NCBI GenBank assembly: GCA_018389105.1
Contig: JACATO010002459.1
Location: 62,001-126,000, forward strand
From: Nautilus pompilius
Taxonomy: Eukaryota; Mollusca; Cephalopoda; Nautilida; Nautilidae
Length of the DNA: 64,000 nt
Reading direction: 5' to 3'
Program-made: the position numbers and the translations under genes
Shown: positions 43,575 through 56,611 of the stretch, one piece after another
Layout of the letters: each line of letters starts with the position of its first letter
How positions within the stretch are numbered: the first letter of the stretch is position 1
Notes under the pieces: model-generated
What the model was told of the DNA's origin: nothing
Seen by the model: only the letters and a program-made list of their open reading frames with translations
Databases searched by the model: none

Positions 43575-44342
43575 GTTTCTTTCACAAACACAAAGAAAAG
43601 TAGTCTGTGGTGATTCGCTTTTTTAAATTTTTCTCTAAATAATTTTGCTTTGGACATTTTTTAAAGTTCCTCGAATTTTGGGTTTTGCTTTTCTTTAAAC
43701 TTTAGTGTCTTCATTCTCAAAAGAGCTCTATGAACCCAGAATATTACATTTATTTCTGGCTGGTATTTATTATAAACCTCGATGAAATTTTTATATTTTA
43801 ATTCAAATTCAGATTTTATTCTTTTAATATATCTACCTGGCTAAAAATGTTAACGGTCTTTCCTTTATATATACACGTAATTCTTATTTGAAGCGCACCG
43901 AGTTATTGCTTCATGTTTGTCTCTCAGAATCTCCAGATGATGGAATCTAATTATTTCAGTGGTCTTCACAAAATGACAAATATTTGGGAAAACAGATCGC
44001 TTCAGAAGCGTTTGGCCGACTGGTTGGTTGGTAATAATTTTAACATTGGACATTGGGAATAGATTTAGGGGCTGTGTCTTTCCGACACAGCGGGGCCTGG
44101 TTGTCGTGTGCGCTAGTTCTCTCAATGTACTGAAACACTTGTGAATTTTTTTCAGACGCTGCAAATCTTCAGCAGCCAAACAAGTGAAAAATTCCGGTTA
44201 AACGGAGGCGGAAGATTCCGGAATTACGGATTTCTTGTAGCTATTATACATCAACGCGTACTTTGATCTGTCGTCTCTGCGGTATCAGTGCGCCACCACT
44301 CGTCTAACAATGATAAGGCGACGGGACAGCAGCAGAGACGCT
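43575..44342. other. Unique sequence before the SINE-like element
   Basis: The 104-codon minus frame at 43865-44179 has no recognised domain. Nothing else is supported. Confidence 0.45.
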
Positions 44343-44640
44343 AGCCGGCCCGGTGGGGGAGGTGGTAGCGGGGTACCTCCGTAAGGGGACCGTTGCTCCT
44401 GTACCGGGTTCGATCCCAGGTTGGGGTCGGAGGAGACTTGTCGCTGATGATCGCCATAGCGTGAATCAGCTGTAAGTCATTTCCTTGGTGCCCGGGTCCT
44501 TGGGGCCCACGGTGTCGGGGGACCGGTCCGCTGTCGGCTCGACGAACATCTCTCAGTTACGAGGAGGACTCGGCATTTGGACTTCCAACTCGCTTAACAG
44601 CAGCAGGGACAGAGCAATGGAAGCCCCGGAATAACACTAA
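44343..44640 (+). mobile_element. tRNA-headed SINE-like element
   Basis: A tRNA-like Pol III promoter is visible: the A-box-like TGGGGGAGGTGG is at 44354-44365, and the near-perfect B box GGTTCGATCCC is at 44407-44417, 53 bp downstream. The B box is flanked by CCGGG/CCAGG, giving a plausible T-arm. About 220 bp of G+C-rich body follow, in contrast to the A+T-rich flanks, then a tail rich in AATA/CAATA repeats (44620-44665). I cannot fold a canonical cloverleaf with a clear acceptor stem, so an intact tRNA gene is unlikely. No second copy lies in this window, so membership of a repeat family is inferred from structure. Confidence 0.5.
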
Positions 44641-47600
44641 TACAATAACTACTCAACAGCAATCAATAATCCTGCCGAAGATCGAAATTAACGGTTCTCC
44701 CCACCGCTCTCACACACGAGAAAAGGAAAGGAAATGGCAAAAGCCGCTAACGTAACCCTGCCGCTACGTCGTCGTGTCGAGTATTTTTTTACAGTCAAAG
44801 GCTACACGATGATGACGTGAGTAATAACTAGAAGCAGAGTCTGAACAACGGTGAGCTTTCATGAAGACTGTTCGTTGATAAGCAGACTTCCTTTCATGGC
44901 ATCAAGGTTCCACGGTAATTGTGGTACATCCATTATATCCTAGCAGCTGGGATGCTGCTCCACACTTCTAGTGCAGTGCTGCGGAAGCTGCTGACGATGA
45001 CACAATAGGGATCACATGACTATCCATAATGAGCGGACTATGCCCAGCTGACCTCGGTCCTGCTCTGGTTTTTGTCTTAGTGCTTTTCTCGGCTCAAGAT
45101 TCAGTGCTGAGGACATTAATATCGCCACGCCATTCCTAACGGCTCCCGACGAACTGTACGAGTCGACAGACAGACAGACTCTGTTTTTGGTAACAACAAC
45201 AACTTACTCGATCGCCCGTAGTTTCGGTAAGAGATGCACATTGGCATCCTCGCGCACCAGAACTGTCTTTCTTAAAACTAAACACGGAAGATGACAACAA
45301 AACAAGCTCTTCGAAACGTGGTCCTCTGGTTACTTCCACGAACGTGGTGGAGTGTCCTCCCGCCTCTGTTTTAGGGGCCAGAACGGGCACTCAGAAGAAA
45401 AGGTATGGCGGAACTTCATACAGACCACGTATTGCTGGGCTATGAAAATCCAGTCCAGATTAACGAGCTGACCTCGAGAATTAACGTTCAAAGCAGTCCC
45501 TTCCCCCTACCATGATGCTGCAACCGCCATGTCTGTCCTGCTGTCTCGCCATCTTCTTCTACCATGGGAACAAATTAGCGCAATAATTTTTTTCAAAACA
45601 AATCCCTATTTAGTTACTCTTTAATTAGTTTATAGTTTATAAGCATTTATTTAATTATTCCTACTATTTTTTTTTAAAACTGTAAATTTAACTTATTTGA
45701 TGGATGGTATTTATCCAACCAACAATATCTAATTCCATCAAACTGGTAACTTTTTTTAATCTCAGCTAGACCGTGCTGTTGATCTGAAGTGCTCGTTATC
45801 GGTGCAGACAGACCCATCGGCCCGTATTATTTATGGGCAAACTTTGGTTATATATAAATCCAGTTATCAACTACGTAAAAACTTGAATTCAATTTTGAAT
45901 CACCTGGGCAAATTAAAATGTCATAAGCATTATGATACATCGGGACCTAATTGCTGAGACACGCAAAGAATAATACATGATAACTCTACCTTCACAAATA
46001 AGCCTGTTTTCGGACTAATTGCGTATTTAAACAACTGTCTGGTCTTCCGAAACATATCTGATAAATTTTCGATAGCAGGCGTATTTAACAATAGGCTTTA
46101 TACACCTGTCGGACAAGCATCTCTCAGAACAGGCGGTCGATCCTGCGCGTATTCTCGAAACAGTAGCCAACAATAAGCTGATTTTAAGGGTGGACTTACA
46201 CTTTGTGTCAAAAATGATCGCATCATCTGTTCTATTGGGTGCTCATCGAATGGCGCAGTGTAAAAGTGCATTTGACATAATGACGCCAAGTGACCATTCA
46301 TTCACAGGTTCGCGGGCCCCTCTGGTAACGTAAATAAACGGTCTGAATCGGGTTCCATCAGCTTCTTTCACGTTAGCAATTATCTTGGCACATGAAAAAT
46401 ACTTTCCTTAACTTCTGCGTTTTAAATTGATTCATAAAATTTTCTATTTAATGGAGCACAAAAATCCAGAGATGTCGAGATCTTTCATCGTATACGATAT
46501 CTATTCCCGCCTGTCAGCAGTTGTAGCAAACCGTTTATTCTTTGGACGTATTAGCCCATGGATTTCATTACAGCTCTCGATGGAGGAATGACACTGTAGT
46601 GTGCGCTGGCAGCCATGAGTCGGCACCTACCGGAAACGCTCGACGGTTAGTGAGTCGTGAGGCGTGGCTGACCGGGTCGTTGTCATGTCGATGGTTCCAG
46701 GCAGCTCACGGCCTGGCGTTATCATCCCGTAACATCGACCTTGGTGTTAGTTGTTGATGAAGACGCGCAGCCGTGCGTACCGAATCTGGGTAATGTTGAA
46801 CAACAGCAGCAGCCACGAGGGTAGACGTGACAGCCAACATTCTTCCCACACGCCGGTATATTTCCACCGTCCCAACGATTAAGCTAAACAGATTTTCACA
46901 GCAGCAGGGCTCCCATTAATGCCGCCATGCACGCCACCTACAGTCAGAGAAGTCAAAATAGGGCGCGCGCTTTCTTCATCCGAAAACACTACTTCCGGAC
47001 ACGGGGACCTGATCTGTCTGGCGGCGATAGCGCCTTTCGCGGGCGAATTAAGTAAACTGATAATGGCTGCTCAAAGAGAACTTGACAAACGAACTTCCGG
47101 CATGACGAGATCAGTTTCTGACGGCTTACCCTGGCCGGATTGTAGCCAGCCAGGGTTGTTTAAAGCGAGTTCGGAGTGGAAACTCTATTTTTGCAGGGCC
47201 ATTCCATCCGTCATCCATTTTTAATGAACCCGGAGTACGCCCTCTCAGTGACCTTTTCGTTGTCTCAGCGGTATCCAGGTTCCATGTGTACAGCCGGCTG
47301 ATGATTGACTTTAAAACTTTACAAGTCACGTGATTTCCACGTTCGATTATAGATCTATGGATTTTTAACACTTGGTAGTAGTTTGCGTTTCAATCACCCG
47401 TAATAATTTAAATAAAGGATATCGTAAGCCCCAGTGTCCGTCCACACCTGATGAAGCTGACTATAGTTTTAGAGAAGGTTCGATCTTTTTACACAAACTT
47501 GCGGTCATACTCCCCCCAATTTTGAATTGAACGATCATTGTCGCTTCTAGTACTTGGAATTCGGTTTCCGTTTCATCCTTCTTTCATCGCGCAGCCTCGG

Positions 47601-48739
47601 CCTGACATTCGTGGCCTTGAGGGTGTCTCTCGCCAGGAGGAGCGCGTGGAGCATCGGTTAGCTTCAGCGACCTCTCTACGGAGCGACGATCAACGTAGAA
47701 GCCAGTTCCGCCGAACCACCACTACAAATACCTGGAAAAAAACCTCTCCCACAACTTGTTTACCTGTGAGAGGAAACCTAAGTGCTCCGAAAAAAAGAAA
47801 GAAAAAAAAAACCCCACTCAGACAAGCCGGTACAGAAGATCGAGGAGAAACCAAGCCGCGAGAGGGCGCCAAATCGAGTCGGACCCTTTTTACCGTATCC
47901 ATGCGCACCATCTACCTACTAGTTTGTTAAAAGTAATTTTACTGCAATTTTGCCTCCTAACTTAGTCAACGCCGCAGGTACCGAGGGCGCTCTCCAGCTG
48001 AGAGGGTCCGGTTAGAGATGGGGCCGGAAGTAATAGCCCTTCTCTTCGGCACCACGATGATTATACGACCAACCCGTGCGCCAGCGCTGCTCGTCTCCGG
48101 GGAATTTGAGGATCGAGTAACCCTGCCATTGTTTTATCTCCTTGGCACAAATGGGAATTTCTATACCGCCGGATACTTTTCATTAATATTTAATATCAGC
48201 CAGGTTTTCTATCAGAAAGCCGATAATTTAAAACTAATGAGAGATTCGTGTAGCGGCTCCCATAAAGAAATTAGAAATTTAAAGCTAATATTCGCCACTG
48301 GTTCATCAAAACTCGCATGGACAGCGAACCGGTCCAATTATTGAATCGCATAAGCACTTTTGCTAGGCAAACTGGCAATCCCAGGATCGACGTTTTATTG
48401 CCGCAAAGCTCTGAATTATACAATTTTTTTTCAAAAATGCATAAAGCTATAAATGGGTTCTGTGCCAATTCTAGCTCAACCCCGAGCGTTAACTACCTGC
48501 CGGTTATAATTCTCTCGCCGAAACTGCAAACCAACAATCTCCTTTAGGGCTGAAAGGCCAGTACGGTTTAGTCCTCTGTATATGACGTCAGTTTTTACCA
48601 TACCTATGCCATCTAGAAGCACTAGTAAGTATCTGTGCATTAATGGCCATGTATTTAGTCAACAAACTTGTAGAGCAAACACGCGAGGCTGGGCGATATA
48701 TCGATTTGTCTTCACGAAGGGAATTCATGGAAACACCTG

Positions 48740-48775
<36 letters not shown>

Positions 48776-49947
48776 AGGGCCCTATGGCTCAACCTGTGCT
48801 AAGTAATACGGATCTGAAAAGTAGTTGGGGACGGATGCATCTCAGGTAATATATAGAGGGTTAAAAGACGAATTTAAATCACTTAAATGGCTTGCAGGCA
48901 GTCAAACACTCACATAAATAGTTTAATACAGCCAGTGAAATGCGCACAATTTTTAAATAGCCTCTTTGAAAATGTGATATCCAATGAGTTGTTTCATCTG
49001 TCATTAACATTTGTACAGAGTGCGCAAGCGTCAAATAGTGACGTCAGTCCACTTCCTGCTTACCAGGAGAATTCATTTTATTTTAAATTGAACCAAGTGA
49101 ATTCTACAGATTTCATTTCTTACGTTTATAAACTATAAGATATAAGACAGTTTTTTTACAGGCAAAAAAAATGTTTCCGCATAATACTATTAATTAACTT
49201 TTAGATAAAAAAATTTTCATTCAGCACTCCTCAGTCTAAATCAAAAATCACATTAAAAAACTATATTTTTAAATGGCCGCTTACACTATATGATATAAAC
49301 TCCTTTATTTACCCTTTAGAAGATGACGTTGGGTGAGAATAGCAAAGATGGTCGCGCGTCAGCTTGCATTCATTTTGAAATATTTTTTTTTAAATGTTCA
49401 AACCAATGTAATTCTGTTGATGGACAGTTCGCTGGAGTCCTTGCATAAGGCACGATCGTTACTCGGTCTCTCTGTAAGTACTGAAGTAGGCGAAACTACT
49501 ATGGAATGTACATTTACGTATCCAGAGTGTAAGACTTCCTGTTTTGACCATTCCTGATATCCCTCAATACACCTACGGCCTTATAATAGGGGATTTATTG
49601 AAGCCCTTAATATTTCATTGTTGCCGGCGGTCATGAAGCATTCTGATTCCAAATCAACGACGTGTTCATTTAAATAAGTTACTACATTTTTAATATTTTA
49701 CTGAAAAGATCTCAATTCGGACTGTGATCAACACTGGGAGAGAAGAAAGAAGCACAAAGATTTTTGGATGGCGCCGCTGCACGGTTGATTGTGATAAAGA
49801 AATTTAAGAAATCCCGAGAAGTCTTCCTTCTACTTCTCAAGAGAGCAAAATAAATACGATTCCGAGCTCGTGGCGGTTTTGTGAATAGTAGAAGACAAGG
49901 GGAGTAAGCATGGTGTACTGTCAGTCTATGAACTGTCTGTGATGCTA
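44641..49947. other. Unique sequence, mixed composition
   Basis: A+T-rich with two G+C-richer parts: 46.5-47.2 kb and 47.5-48.1 kb. The former has two ACTTCCGG ETS-like sites (about 46990 and 47092) and a 101-codon frame at 46919-47224 that begins beside a GCCGCCATG context. I recognise no protein. A GT tract (48743-48774) is listed separately. Other frames overlap on both strands. Confidence 0.4.
48743..48774. repeat. GT microsatellite
   Basis: Sixteen GT units occur within a 68-codon frame that it extends artificially as Val-Cys repeats. Confidence 0.97.
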
Positions 49948-51063
49948 ACACACACACACACGCACACACACATACAAAAGACGTTTACATACACTCACAC
50001 TCACTCTCACACATACAAAAGACTTTTACACACACTCACACTCTCACTCACACACAGAAAGACTTTTATAACACTCTCACTCACACACAGAAAGACTTTT
50101 ATACACACTCTCACTCACACACAGAAAGACTTTTACACACATTCACACTCACTCTCACACACAGAAAGACTTTTACACACACTCTCACTCACACACACAG
50201 AAAGACTTTTATACACACTCTCACTCACACACAGAAAGACTTTTATAACACTCTCACTCACACACAGAAAGACTTTTACATACACTCACACTCTCACTCA
50301 CACAGAGAAAGACTTTTATACACACCCTCACTCACACACAGAAAGACTTTTATACACACCCTCACTCACACACAGAAAGACTTTTATACACACTCTCACT
50401 CACACACAGAAAGACTTTTATACACACCCTCACTCACACACAGAAAGACTTTTACACACACTCACACTCACTCTCACACACAGAAAGACTTTTACACACA
50501 CTGACACTCACTCTCACATACAGAAAGACTTTTATACACACTCTCACTCACACACAGAAAGACTTTTACACACACTCTCACTCACACACAGAAAGACTTT
50601 TACACACATTCACACTCACTCTCACACACAGAAAGACTTTTACACACACTCTCACTCACACACAGAAAGACTTTTACATACACTCACACTCTCACTCACA
50701 CAGAGAAAGACTTTTATACACACCCTCACTCACACACAGAAAGACTTTTATACACACCCTCACTCACACACAGAAAGACTTTTATACACACTCTCACTCA
50801 CACACAGAAAGACTTTTATACACACTCTCACTCACACACAGAAAGACTTTTACACACACTCACACTCACTCTCACACACAGAAAGACTTTTACACACACT
50901 CACACTCACTCTCACATACAGAAAGACTTTTATACACACTCTCACTCACACACAGAAAGACTTTTACACACACTCGCACTCTCACACAGAAAGACTTTTA
51001 CACACATTCACACTCACTCTCACACACAGAAAGACTTTTACACACACTCTCACTCACACACAG
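49948..51063. repeat. ACAC/CTCT minisatellite, 34- and 40-bp units
   Basis: Each unit has the core CACAGAAAGACTTTTA followed by (T/C)ACACACTCTCACTCACA (about 34 bp) or by a longer ACACTCACACTCACTCTC form (about 40 bp). A block of about 398 bp is itself duplicated: CAGAGAAAGACTTTTATACA occurs at 50303 and 50701, and the downstream order of unit types matches. A plus-strand frame of 404 codons (49939-51153, Thr/His/Leu/Ser-rich) crosses it because almost no unit contains a stop. I do not treat it as a gene. Confidence 0.97.
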
Positions 51064-52597
51064 ACAAACACAAAGAAACAAGAAACTTACTTCTTGCTCA
51101 CAAAAGTGGGGAATACGATAACCGTTTTCACCAATTTATATCGATTTTTTTGACATTATAAAAACAAACCAGGTATAATCTTCATTAATTATTAAATTAA
51201 AATTTCTAAAACAGAGAAGATGTGAACTATGTTTACAAAAAAACGATGAAAAACACAGTAAACAAGAAATAATGGTAGCCCACCTTTTTGTATAAAGAAT
51301 TTGTTAAAGTTTTGCTATTTTTTAAGGAACATCGGGAATTAATAACAAAACACTGGAAACACGCACAACCCGGAAGAAACTGTCGATTGCTTCTTGCCTA
51401 TAGATTTGGCTGCCTACTGGCTGTCACGACAGAAGGTCAGCATTCATTGAAGGGACCCGACTTCCACGCAAGCCCAGTCCACCACTCGAGTGTTTCACCA
51501 CTGCGGAATCGTCTATCTGCCTTTGATTTTCCACTCTTTTTCCAGTAGATTTTTACCATGATTCTGTTAATCAGATTTAATAAAGAACTAAAAAAAAAAA
51601 ATATGAATCATCTGAATCCTGCTAATACGGTTTATCTCATTTGACCAAGCACCGTTTGCTCGACTAAACAGGTTGAGTTTTCAAAGCACTTGTCATACGA
51701 GAGCGTAATTCTCATGAGATCGGAGGCTTCCTGTCCATCTTTTTTCGGTAACTGTCTACAGAAATTGGCAGAGTGATTTCTTTCCATCTCGATCAACCCA
51801 GAGTATATAGATCATCACGTGACACGAGTTCTGAAAAAAAACCAAAAAAAAAACGCTTATCTTATGATATCCAGGAAGTTGCAGCTGCCGGAGGGCCTTT
51901 ATCTACCTGTTAATTTTATATGGCACAAAAGATTTAAATCTAAAATACTTCGGAAAAGGAAAATTGGAAGAACAAAGCAGAAGAGTTGATTGAGATACCT
52001 GAAAATAACGGATGTCAGCTTCAAATGAAGAAATGGTCGCAAAGCTGGACAGAGTTGAAGGACCATGTTCAAAGTTTGCCTGGTTTTCCAAAGTTCGTCA
52101 TTAAAAACCGATTAGAGACGAAAAAAGTTATTTTAGAAAAAGAAATACTCAGGAATGGTCACGCTGTGTGGGTTTGTACATAGTTAATGATATTGCGAAG
52201 TTAATAGAATTTTCGGAAAGCAAAGAAAATTTGTTCAACTGGTCTAAAGATGCCTTTCGGGGAGGTGCCAGTTAGCAGGGTCTACAGCACCAGGAAAATC
52301 CGAGTTCCAACTTCTATAGAATCATTCTAAAAGATTACGATGTTTGGCGTCGCAGACATTTGATGTGTTCCCAAAGAGTCCAAATATCGCAGTGTTTAGT
52401 CTCGTGACTGAATTGAGAAAACGAGATCCTCAGCTTACTATGCATTCAGTTAATATGTAGATCACTTTATTTAACTGTGATAATACGTCAATTTTATAAT
52501 CGTTATAAACTAATGTAACCGCTGATATTTCCAGATTTTGATAATCAAGGAAGACAACCGTGAAAAGGGTTGGTTATATTCTCGTGCGGTTAATAAA
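51064..52597. other. Unique A+T-rich sequence
   Basis: No recognised gene. The 51.98-52.18 kb frame (65 codons, Lys/Glu-rich) lies 0.4 kb upstream of the Tc1 relic but does not match its reading. Confidence 0.45.
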
Positions 52598-53510
52598 ATG
52601 GCCGATATGAGGAAAAAAATAATGATTTAAGATGTCAGAAACACAGTGAAGAGAAATGAGAGATTCAGAGCAACAGGGGAACTCCGTTCCATTGCACGAA
52701 AAGGATGCCAAGGAAAACAACCGAACGTGAGGATCGAATTATTAAGAAAATTTTCTAGGTCAAATAGGTTTAAAACTTTTTAAAGAAATTAGTGCTGAAG
52801 TAGAAAAATCTCATGAAGTACATACGGCTGATAGAACTGGGGGGGGATTAATGGAAACAGGCCTCATTGAAATAGTTGCTGCCAGGAAACCACATGCATC
52901 CACTGCCAGTGTAGATAACCGTATAAATTTTGCAAGAGAAACACAAAAACTAGTCAAGTAAATAGAATAATGCGCTGTGGACGGATAAAATCAGAATAGG
53001 AATTATCTGCAAACTCTAAGTGCCCCTTTGTGAGACTGCGTGGCCATAAAAAAATTCAATAAAGAATGTGTATACAAGAAAGTAGAACACAGCAGAGGGG
53101 GTTTATTACAATATGGCAACGAGTTGCAAAGAAAGACGTTGGAGACATTGCATAAATCGAAGAAATAATGTAAAAACAATAGAAAGATTAACATTCTATT
53201 CGACCATGTAATAAATAGCTAATCACCTTTTTACTCGGTAGTGGATTTGAATTCTAACGTGAGAGTGATCCCAAACATTTTGCCATTTTAAACAGAAAGA
53301 AATAAGTAGCTGGTGATTTTAAGGTGATGGTGTGACCCCTTTAGGGTTTTGATATTATCGCAGAAACCAACCAAAATTAAAACTTTTTGGGAGGGAGACA
53401 TTGTATAAAAAAAGGTTTTCAGAGAAATCCTTCAAAACTTGGTAGCATCAAAGTCAGATGGCTGTGCTGCAGTTGCTAAAGCCATCGATGGTCCAACGAA
53501 TATTGAATAA
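52598..53510 (+). pseudogene. Degraded Tc1-type transposase
   Basis: Reading across several frameshifts gives, in the correct order, most landmarks of a Tc1/mariner (DD34E) transposase. The N-terminal HTH piece is RNTVKR, then RFRATGELRSIARKG (52631 on). After a one-base shift at about 52780 comes KEISAEVEKSHEVHTADRT and METGLIE, AARKPHAS, NFARETQK (to 52958). ALWTDK follows at 52972-52989, keeping the first catalytic Asp of the family's WTDE motif. Then come KECVYKKVEHSRGG (53061), ESDPKH (53261-53278) where the second catalytic Asp has become Glu, and a damaged NPIENLW block (about 53365-53395) in which the Glu appears lost. The end is ...VAKAIDGPTNIE and a stop, matching the usual C-terminus. 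Length is close to full, although about 20 residues seem deleted near the start. I could not find terminal inverted repeats. It is inactive. Confidence 0.9.
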
Positions 53511-54761
53511 TTGTAGAAATCTCAAATATCCTAGCTCCAAAATGTGTCTAAGACTTTAGTATGCGTTTTGGTTAATTTCTTAAAGGCAGTCACAAGTAAA
53601 AAAAAAATACTAGCAACAAGTATTTTAGACAGACTTTTTAAAGATCATCCTTGACTTCTGCCATCAGCTGCAGGAATCAGGGGCAATTATTCAACAGCCA
53701 TTTTAAAAGAACCGAATACAGTTTCTCGATGTGCTCTGATAAAGAATTACGCTGCCTGACAGCCGTTTCTTCTTGTCTGCAAAATTCAGATTATATCTTG
53801 AATCTACAAATTATTTACACAAATAATTTTTAAAGCAAAAGTATCACCAAAAAGAATATAAGAAATTTATTTGGTTATACATTAGCCAACGCGTCGTATT
53901 TACTAAATTACTAATTAAAGCAAAATCTATCTTTATTTATACTAAACGTTTAATGTGTTACAACTCTTCCTCATATACATTAAGATTCAATATTCGGTAT
54001 TTAATTTTACTACTATTTTAGTTTTTCTTTTAATTACAAAACTTTATAAATTTTGGTTTAGTTGCCAAGTTAAGAGATTCATTTAGAAAACAAATTTTAG
54101 TTTTGCCCTTTTTTGGGAGTTGAAAGAATTAGGGAGAGCATCATAGCTCTTAAAAAACAAAACAAATTCTGACAGCTTTCATTAAAGTAATTTGTGAAAA
54201 AAGGGGGGTAGCTAATGAAGAATGGCATCACTTGGATAACAGAAAGGTGCAAATTTATAGGTAAACGCCACGCAATAAATCACCTGGCGATTCCGTGTTG
54301 ACGACGTAAATTGGCCAGTTGCCAGATGGCGGTGCCTCGATACGTTGAGACTACGCATACAGAAGTAACGTCGACATCATAAAATTATTTAATGATGTAA
54401 CAGAAATCCGTAAAAAAGATGCAAACAACAATAACAATAGAATTGCTTTGTCGTGTCTTGCATTGACTTTTCTGAACCAGAGGAAGAAATAACGACGTTA
54501 TAAGGCGGAAACTTCGAAAAAAGGTAAGGGGCCATTTAAGCAGTTGTCTGTGCGACTGGCAAAACCCCTGACAGCGCCAAGAGCATCTACTCGTGTCCAC
54601 ACCATGTGCACCTTAGTCGGTTTCCTTATCGAGCAAAGCAATTAGCACGAATAATTTTTAAATATTTGCTTCCTGTCCCCCACCTGACAAAATTATTAAC
54701 AATTCTTTTCTAATTTATCATCGTAAAAAATAACGAAAAACCTTCATCAATCTGCACTCAT

Positions 54762-54769
<8 letters not shown>
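53511..54769. other. A+T-rich unique sequence flanking the Tc1 relic
   Basis: The 3' untranslated and terminal inverted repeat of the transposon should lie in the first few hundred bases, but I see no clear match to sequence upstream of 52.6 kb. No gene recognised. Confidence 0.45.
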
Positions 54770-54811
<42 letters not shown>

Positions 54812-54832
54812 TCTCTCTCTGTAATAACGTCA

Positions 54833-54894
<62 letters not shown>

Positions 54895-54912
54895 TCTCTC
54901 TGTATAACGTCA

Positions 54913-54994
<82 letters not shown>

Positions 54995-55031
54995 TCTCTC
55001 TGTAATAACGTCATCTCTCTCTCTCTCTCTT
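54770..55031. repeat. CT array with three copies of a CATCTCTCTCTGTA-AACGTCATC core
   Basis: Pure CT tracts are separated by three spacers at about 54810-54834, 54889-54914 and 54990-55014: CCATCTCTCTCTGTAATAAC followed by GTCATC (the middle one reads GTATAAC). The spacing is roughly 80 and 100 bp. In reverse complement the spacer is GATGACGTTATTACAGAGAG, the same layout as the 4.3-kb satellite core. Confidence 0.95.
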
Positions 55032-56331
55032 TTGCATTAATATACAGTTTTAGTTATCTGGATTTCTATGGAATTATTATCTAACTTTATCCTCTCCTTT
55101 ATGCGACATAAAGGAGATATCTCTTCAGTTGTTCGTTTGATTTTCTGTTTGCGATACAACCTGAGTCGGATCATCCCCAACACCTGCCCCAGAGCCCATT
55201 CTACAGTTAAGCTGGTTACGCAGACGGTCGTTTTTCGTCTTTTGACCCTTCTATTCTCTCGATGACAGTCGGTGTTGTAGCATCAAAATAAAAACAGATC
55301 ACCCTGGTCGTGATAATGGCAGTTCTCTCAGTGAATTACACAATGGCCACCATCACCAGTGAAAGAGTTTATATTTCATGTATAATCGATTTATTATTGC
55401 GTGTACGCATTAGACCGGTGTTGTCACGTGACTGGTAGTAAGTACATATGCACGTGACAAAACGATCGTTTTGGATATTTTCATCCTACCAGCGATTGAA
55501 ATGTAAAGTTTTTTATTCATAAAGTGATTAGAACATAAACGGTCAAGATGTACAGAGAGCAAGCAATTGTTGTTTTTCACCGGGTAGAATGGCTGCGTGA
55601 CAAGGGTTAACACACGGAAGACGCTTTATACTTATACACTTTTCAAAACCGGTTACTCTCCGCGTGAAATAGCTTGACGAGTTACAGTTTCTCAGTCTGG
55701 AAATAGCAGGACTATTTCTAGAAAGGCGTTCGCATATACGGTCAGAGAGTAACAACAGGGCAGTTATTAGGTCTGAAACTACCCGCTACTCACCCGCTCA
55801 CAGTTAGTAGCTGACCACAGCTGTATCTCCAAGACAACCACCAAGAGTCGTTTGAGACAGGGCTGGATAGCTCAAAGGCCTTTTCTTTTGCCTAAAACTA
55901 AGAAAACGGCTTGACTGGGCAAGGAGCATTATGATTACCTAACTTAACAATGATGCAAACCATTGTGGTCGGAAGAGAGCCAATTTCACGTTTTGGGTTA
56001 AAAGAGAAACCGTCTGGATAAGTATCCAGTGACCTGAAACGATACAAAATTCAGGTAACCCCATGTATCATGTAAAGCCGATAGAATCCTGAAGATGATC
56101 AATCTGTTTCCTTTAAGCCTACAAGATTCTCAAAGAAGCAAATCCGAAACAGTATCGCTAGCTGCTAGTCACTATAGAAAATAAGCTTTGGGTTTTTTAC
56201 TTAACAAAAATAATAATAACTTGTAGATAGTTTAATAAGATTTCAAAAAAAATAAAGTCCAAAGTAATAAAAAGAAAGTTACTATATTATCCTGCTCTAT
56301 AGTATATATAGATATATGATGGAAAGCTACA
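55032..56331. other. Unique sequence
   Basis: No array or gene. Overlapping minus-strand frames at 55.4-55.75 kb have no recognised domain. Confidence 0.45.
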
Positions 56332-56611
56332 ACGTAAAACAGTTTTCTAATACTTCTTTTCGCGACCGACGCCGTCTAGCGGTATTTACGTAAAACAGTT
56401 TTCTAATACTTCTTTTCGCGACCGACGCCGTCTAGCGGTATTTACGTAAAACAGTTTTCTAATACTTCTTTTCGCGACCGACGCCGTCTAGCGGTATTTA
56501 CGTAAAACAGTTTTCTAATACTTCTTTTCGCGACCGACGCCGTCTAGCGGTATTTACGTAAAACAATTTTATAACACTTGTCTTCGCGAGCGACGCCGTC
56601 TAGCGGAATTT
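56332..56611. repeat. 56-bp tandem array, five copies, four identical
   Basis: Copies start at 56332, 56388, 56444, 56500 and 56556. The first four are base-for-base identical; the fifth differs at about eight positions. The unit joins an A+T part (ACGTAAAACAGTTTTCTAAT) to a CpG-rich part (CGCGACCGACGCCGTCTAGC). In reverse complement the latter contains CCGCTAGACGGCG, which resembles the animal CTCF core. The unit is not divisible by three and shows no frame. Confidence 0.98.

Noticed and set aside
47440-47500. GGTTCGATC followed by TTTTT as a Pol III gene
   Set aside because: No A box or cloverleaf upstream.
49939-51153. 404-codon plus-strand frame as a Thr/His-rich protein
   Set aside because: It is open only because the repeat unit rarely contains stops; the termini lie in flanking DNA without promoter or conserved sequence.
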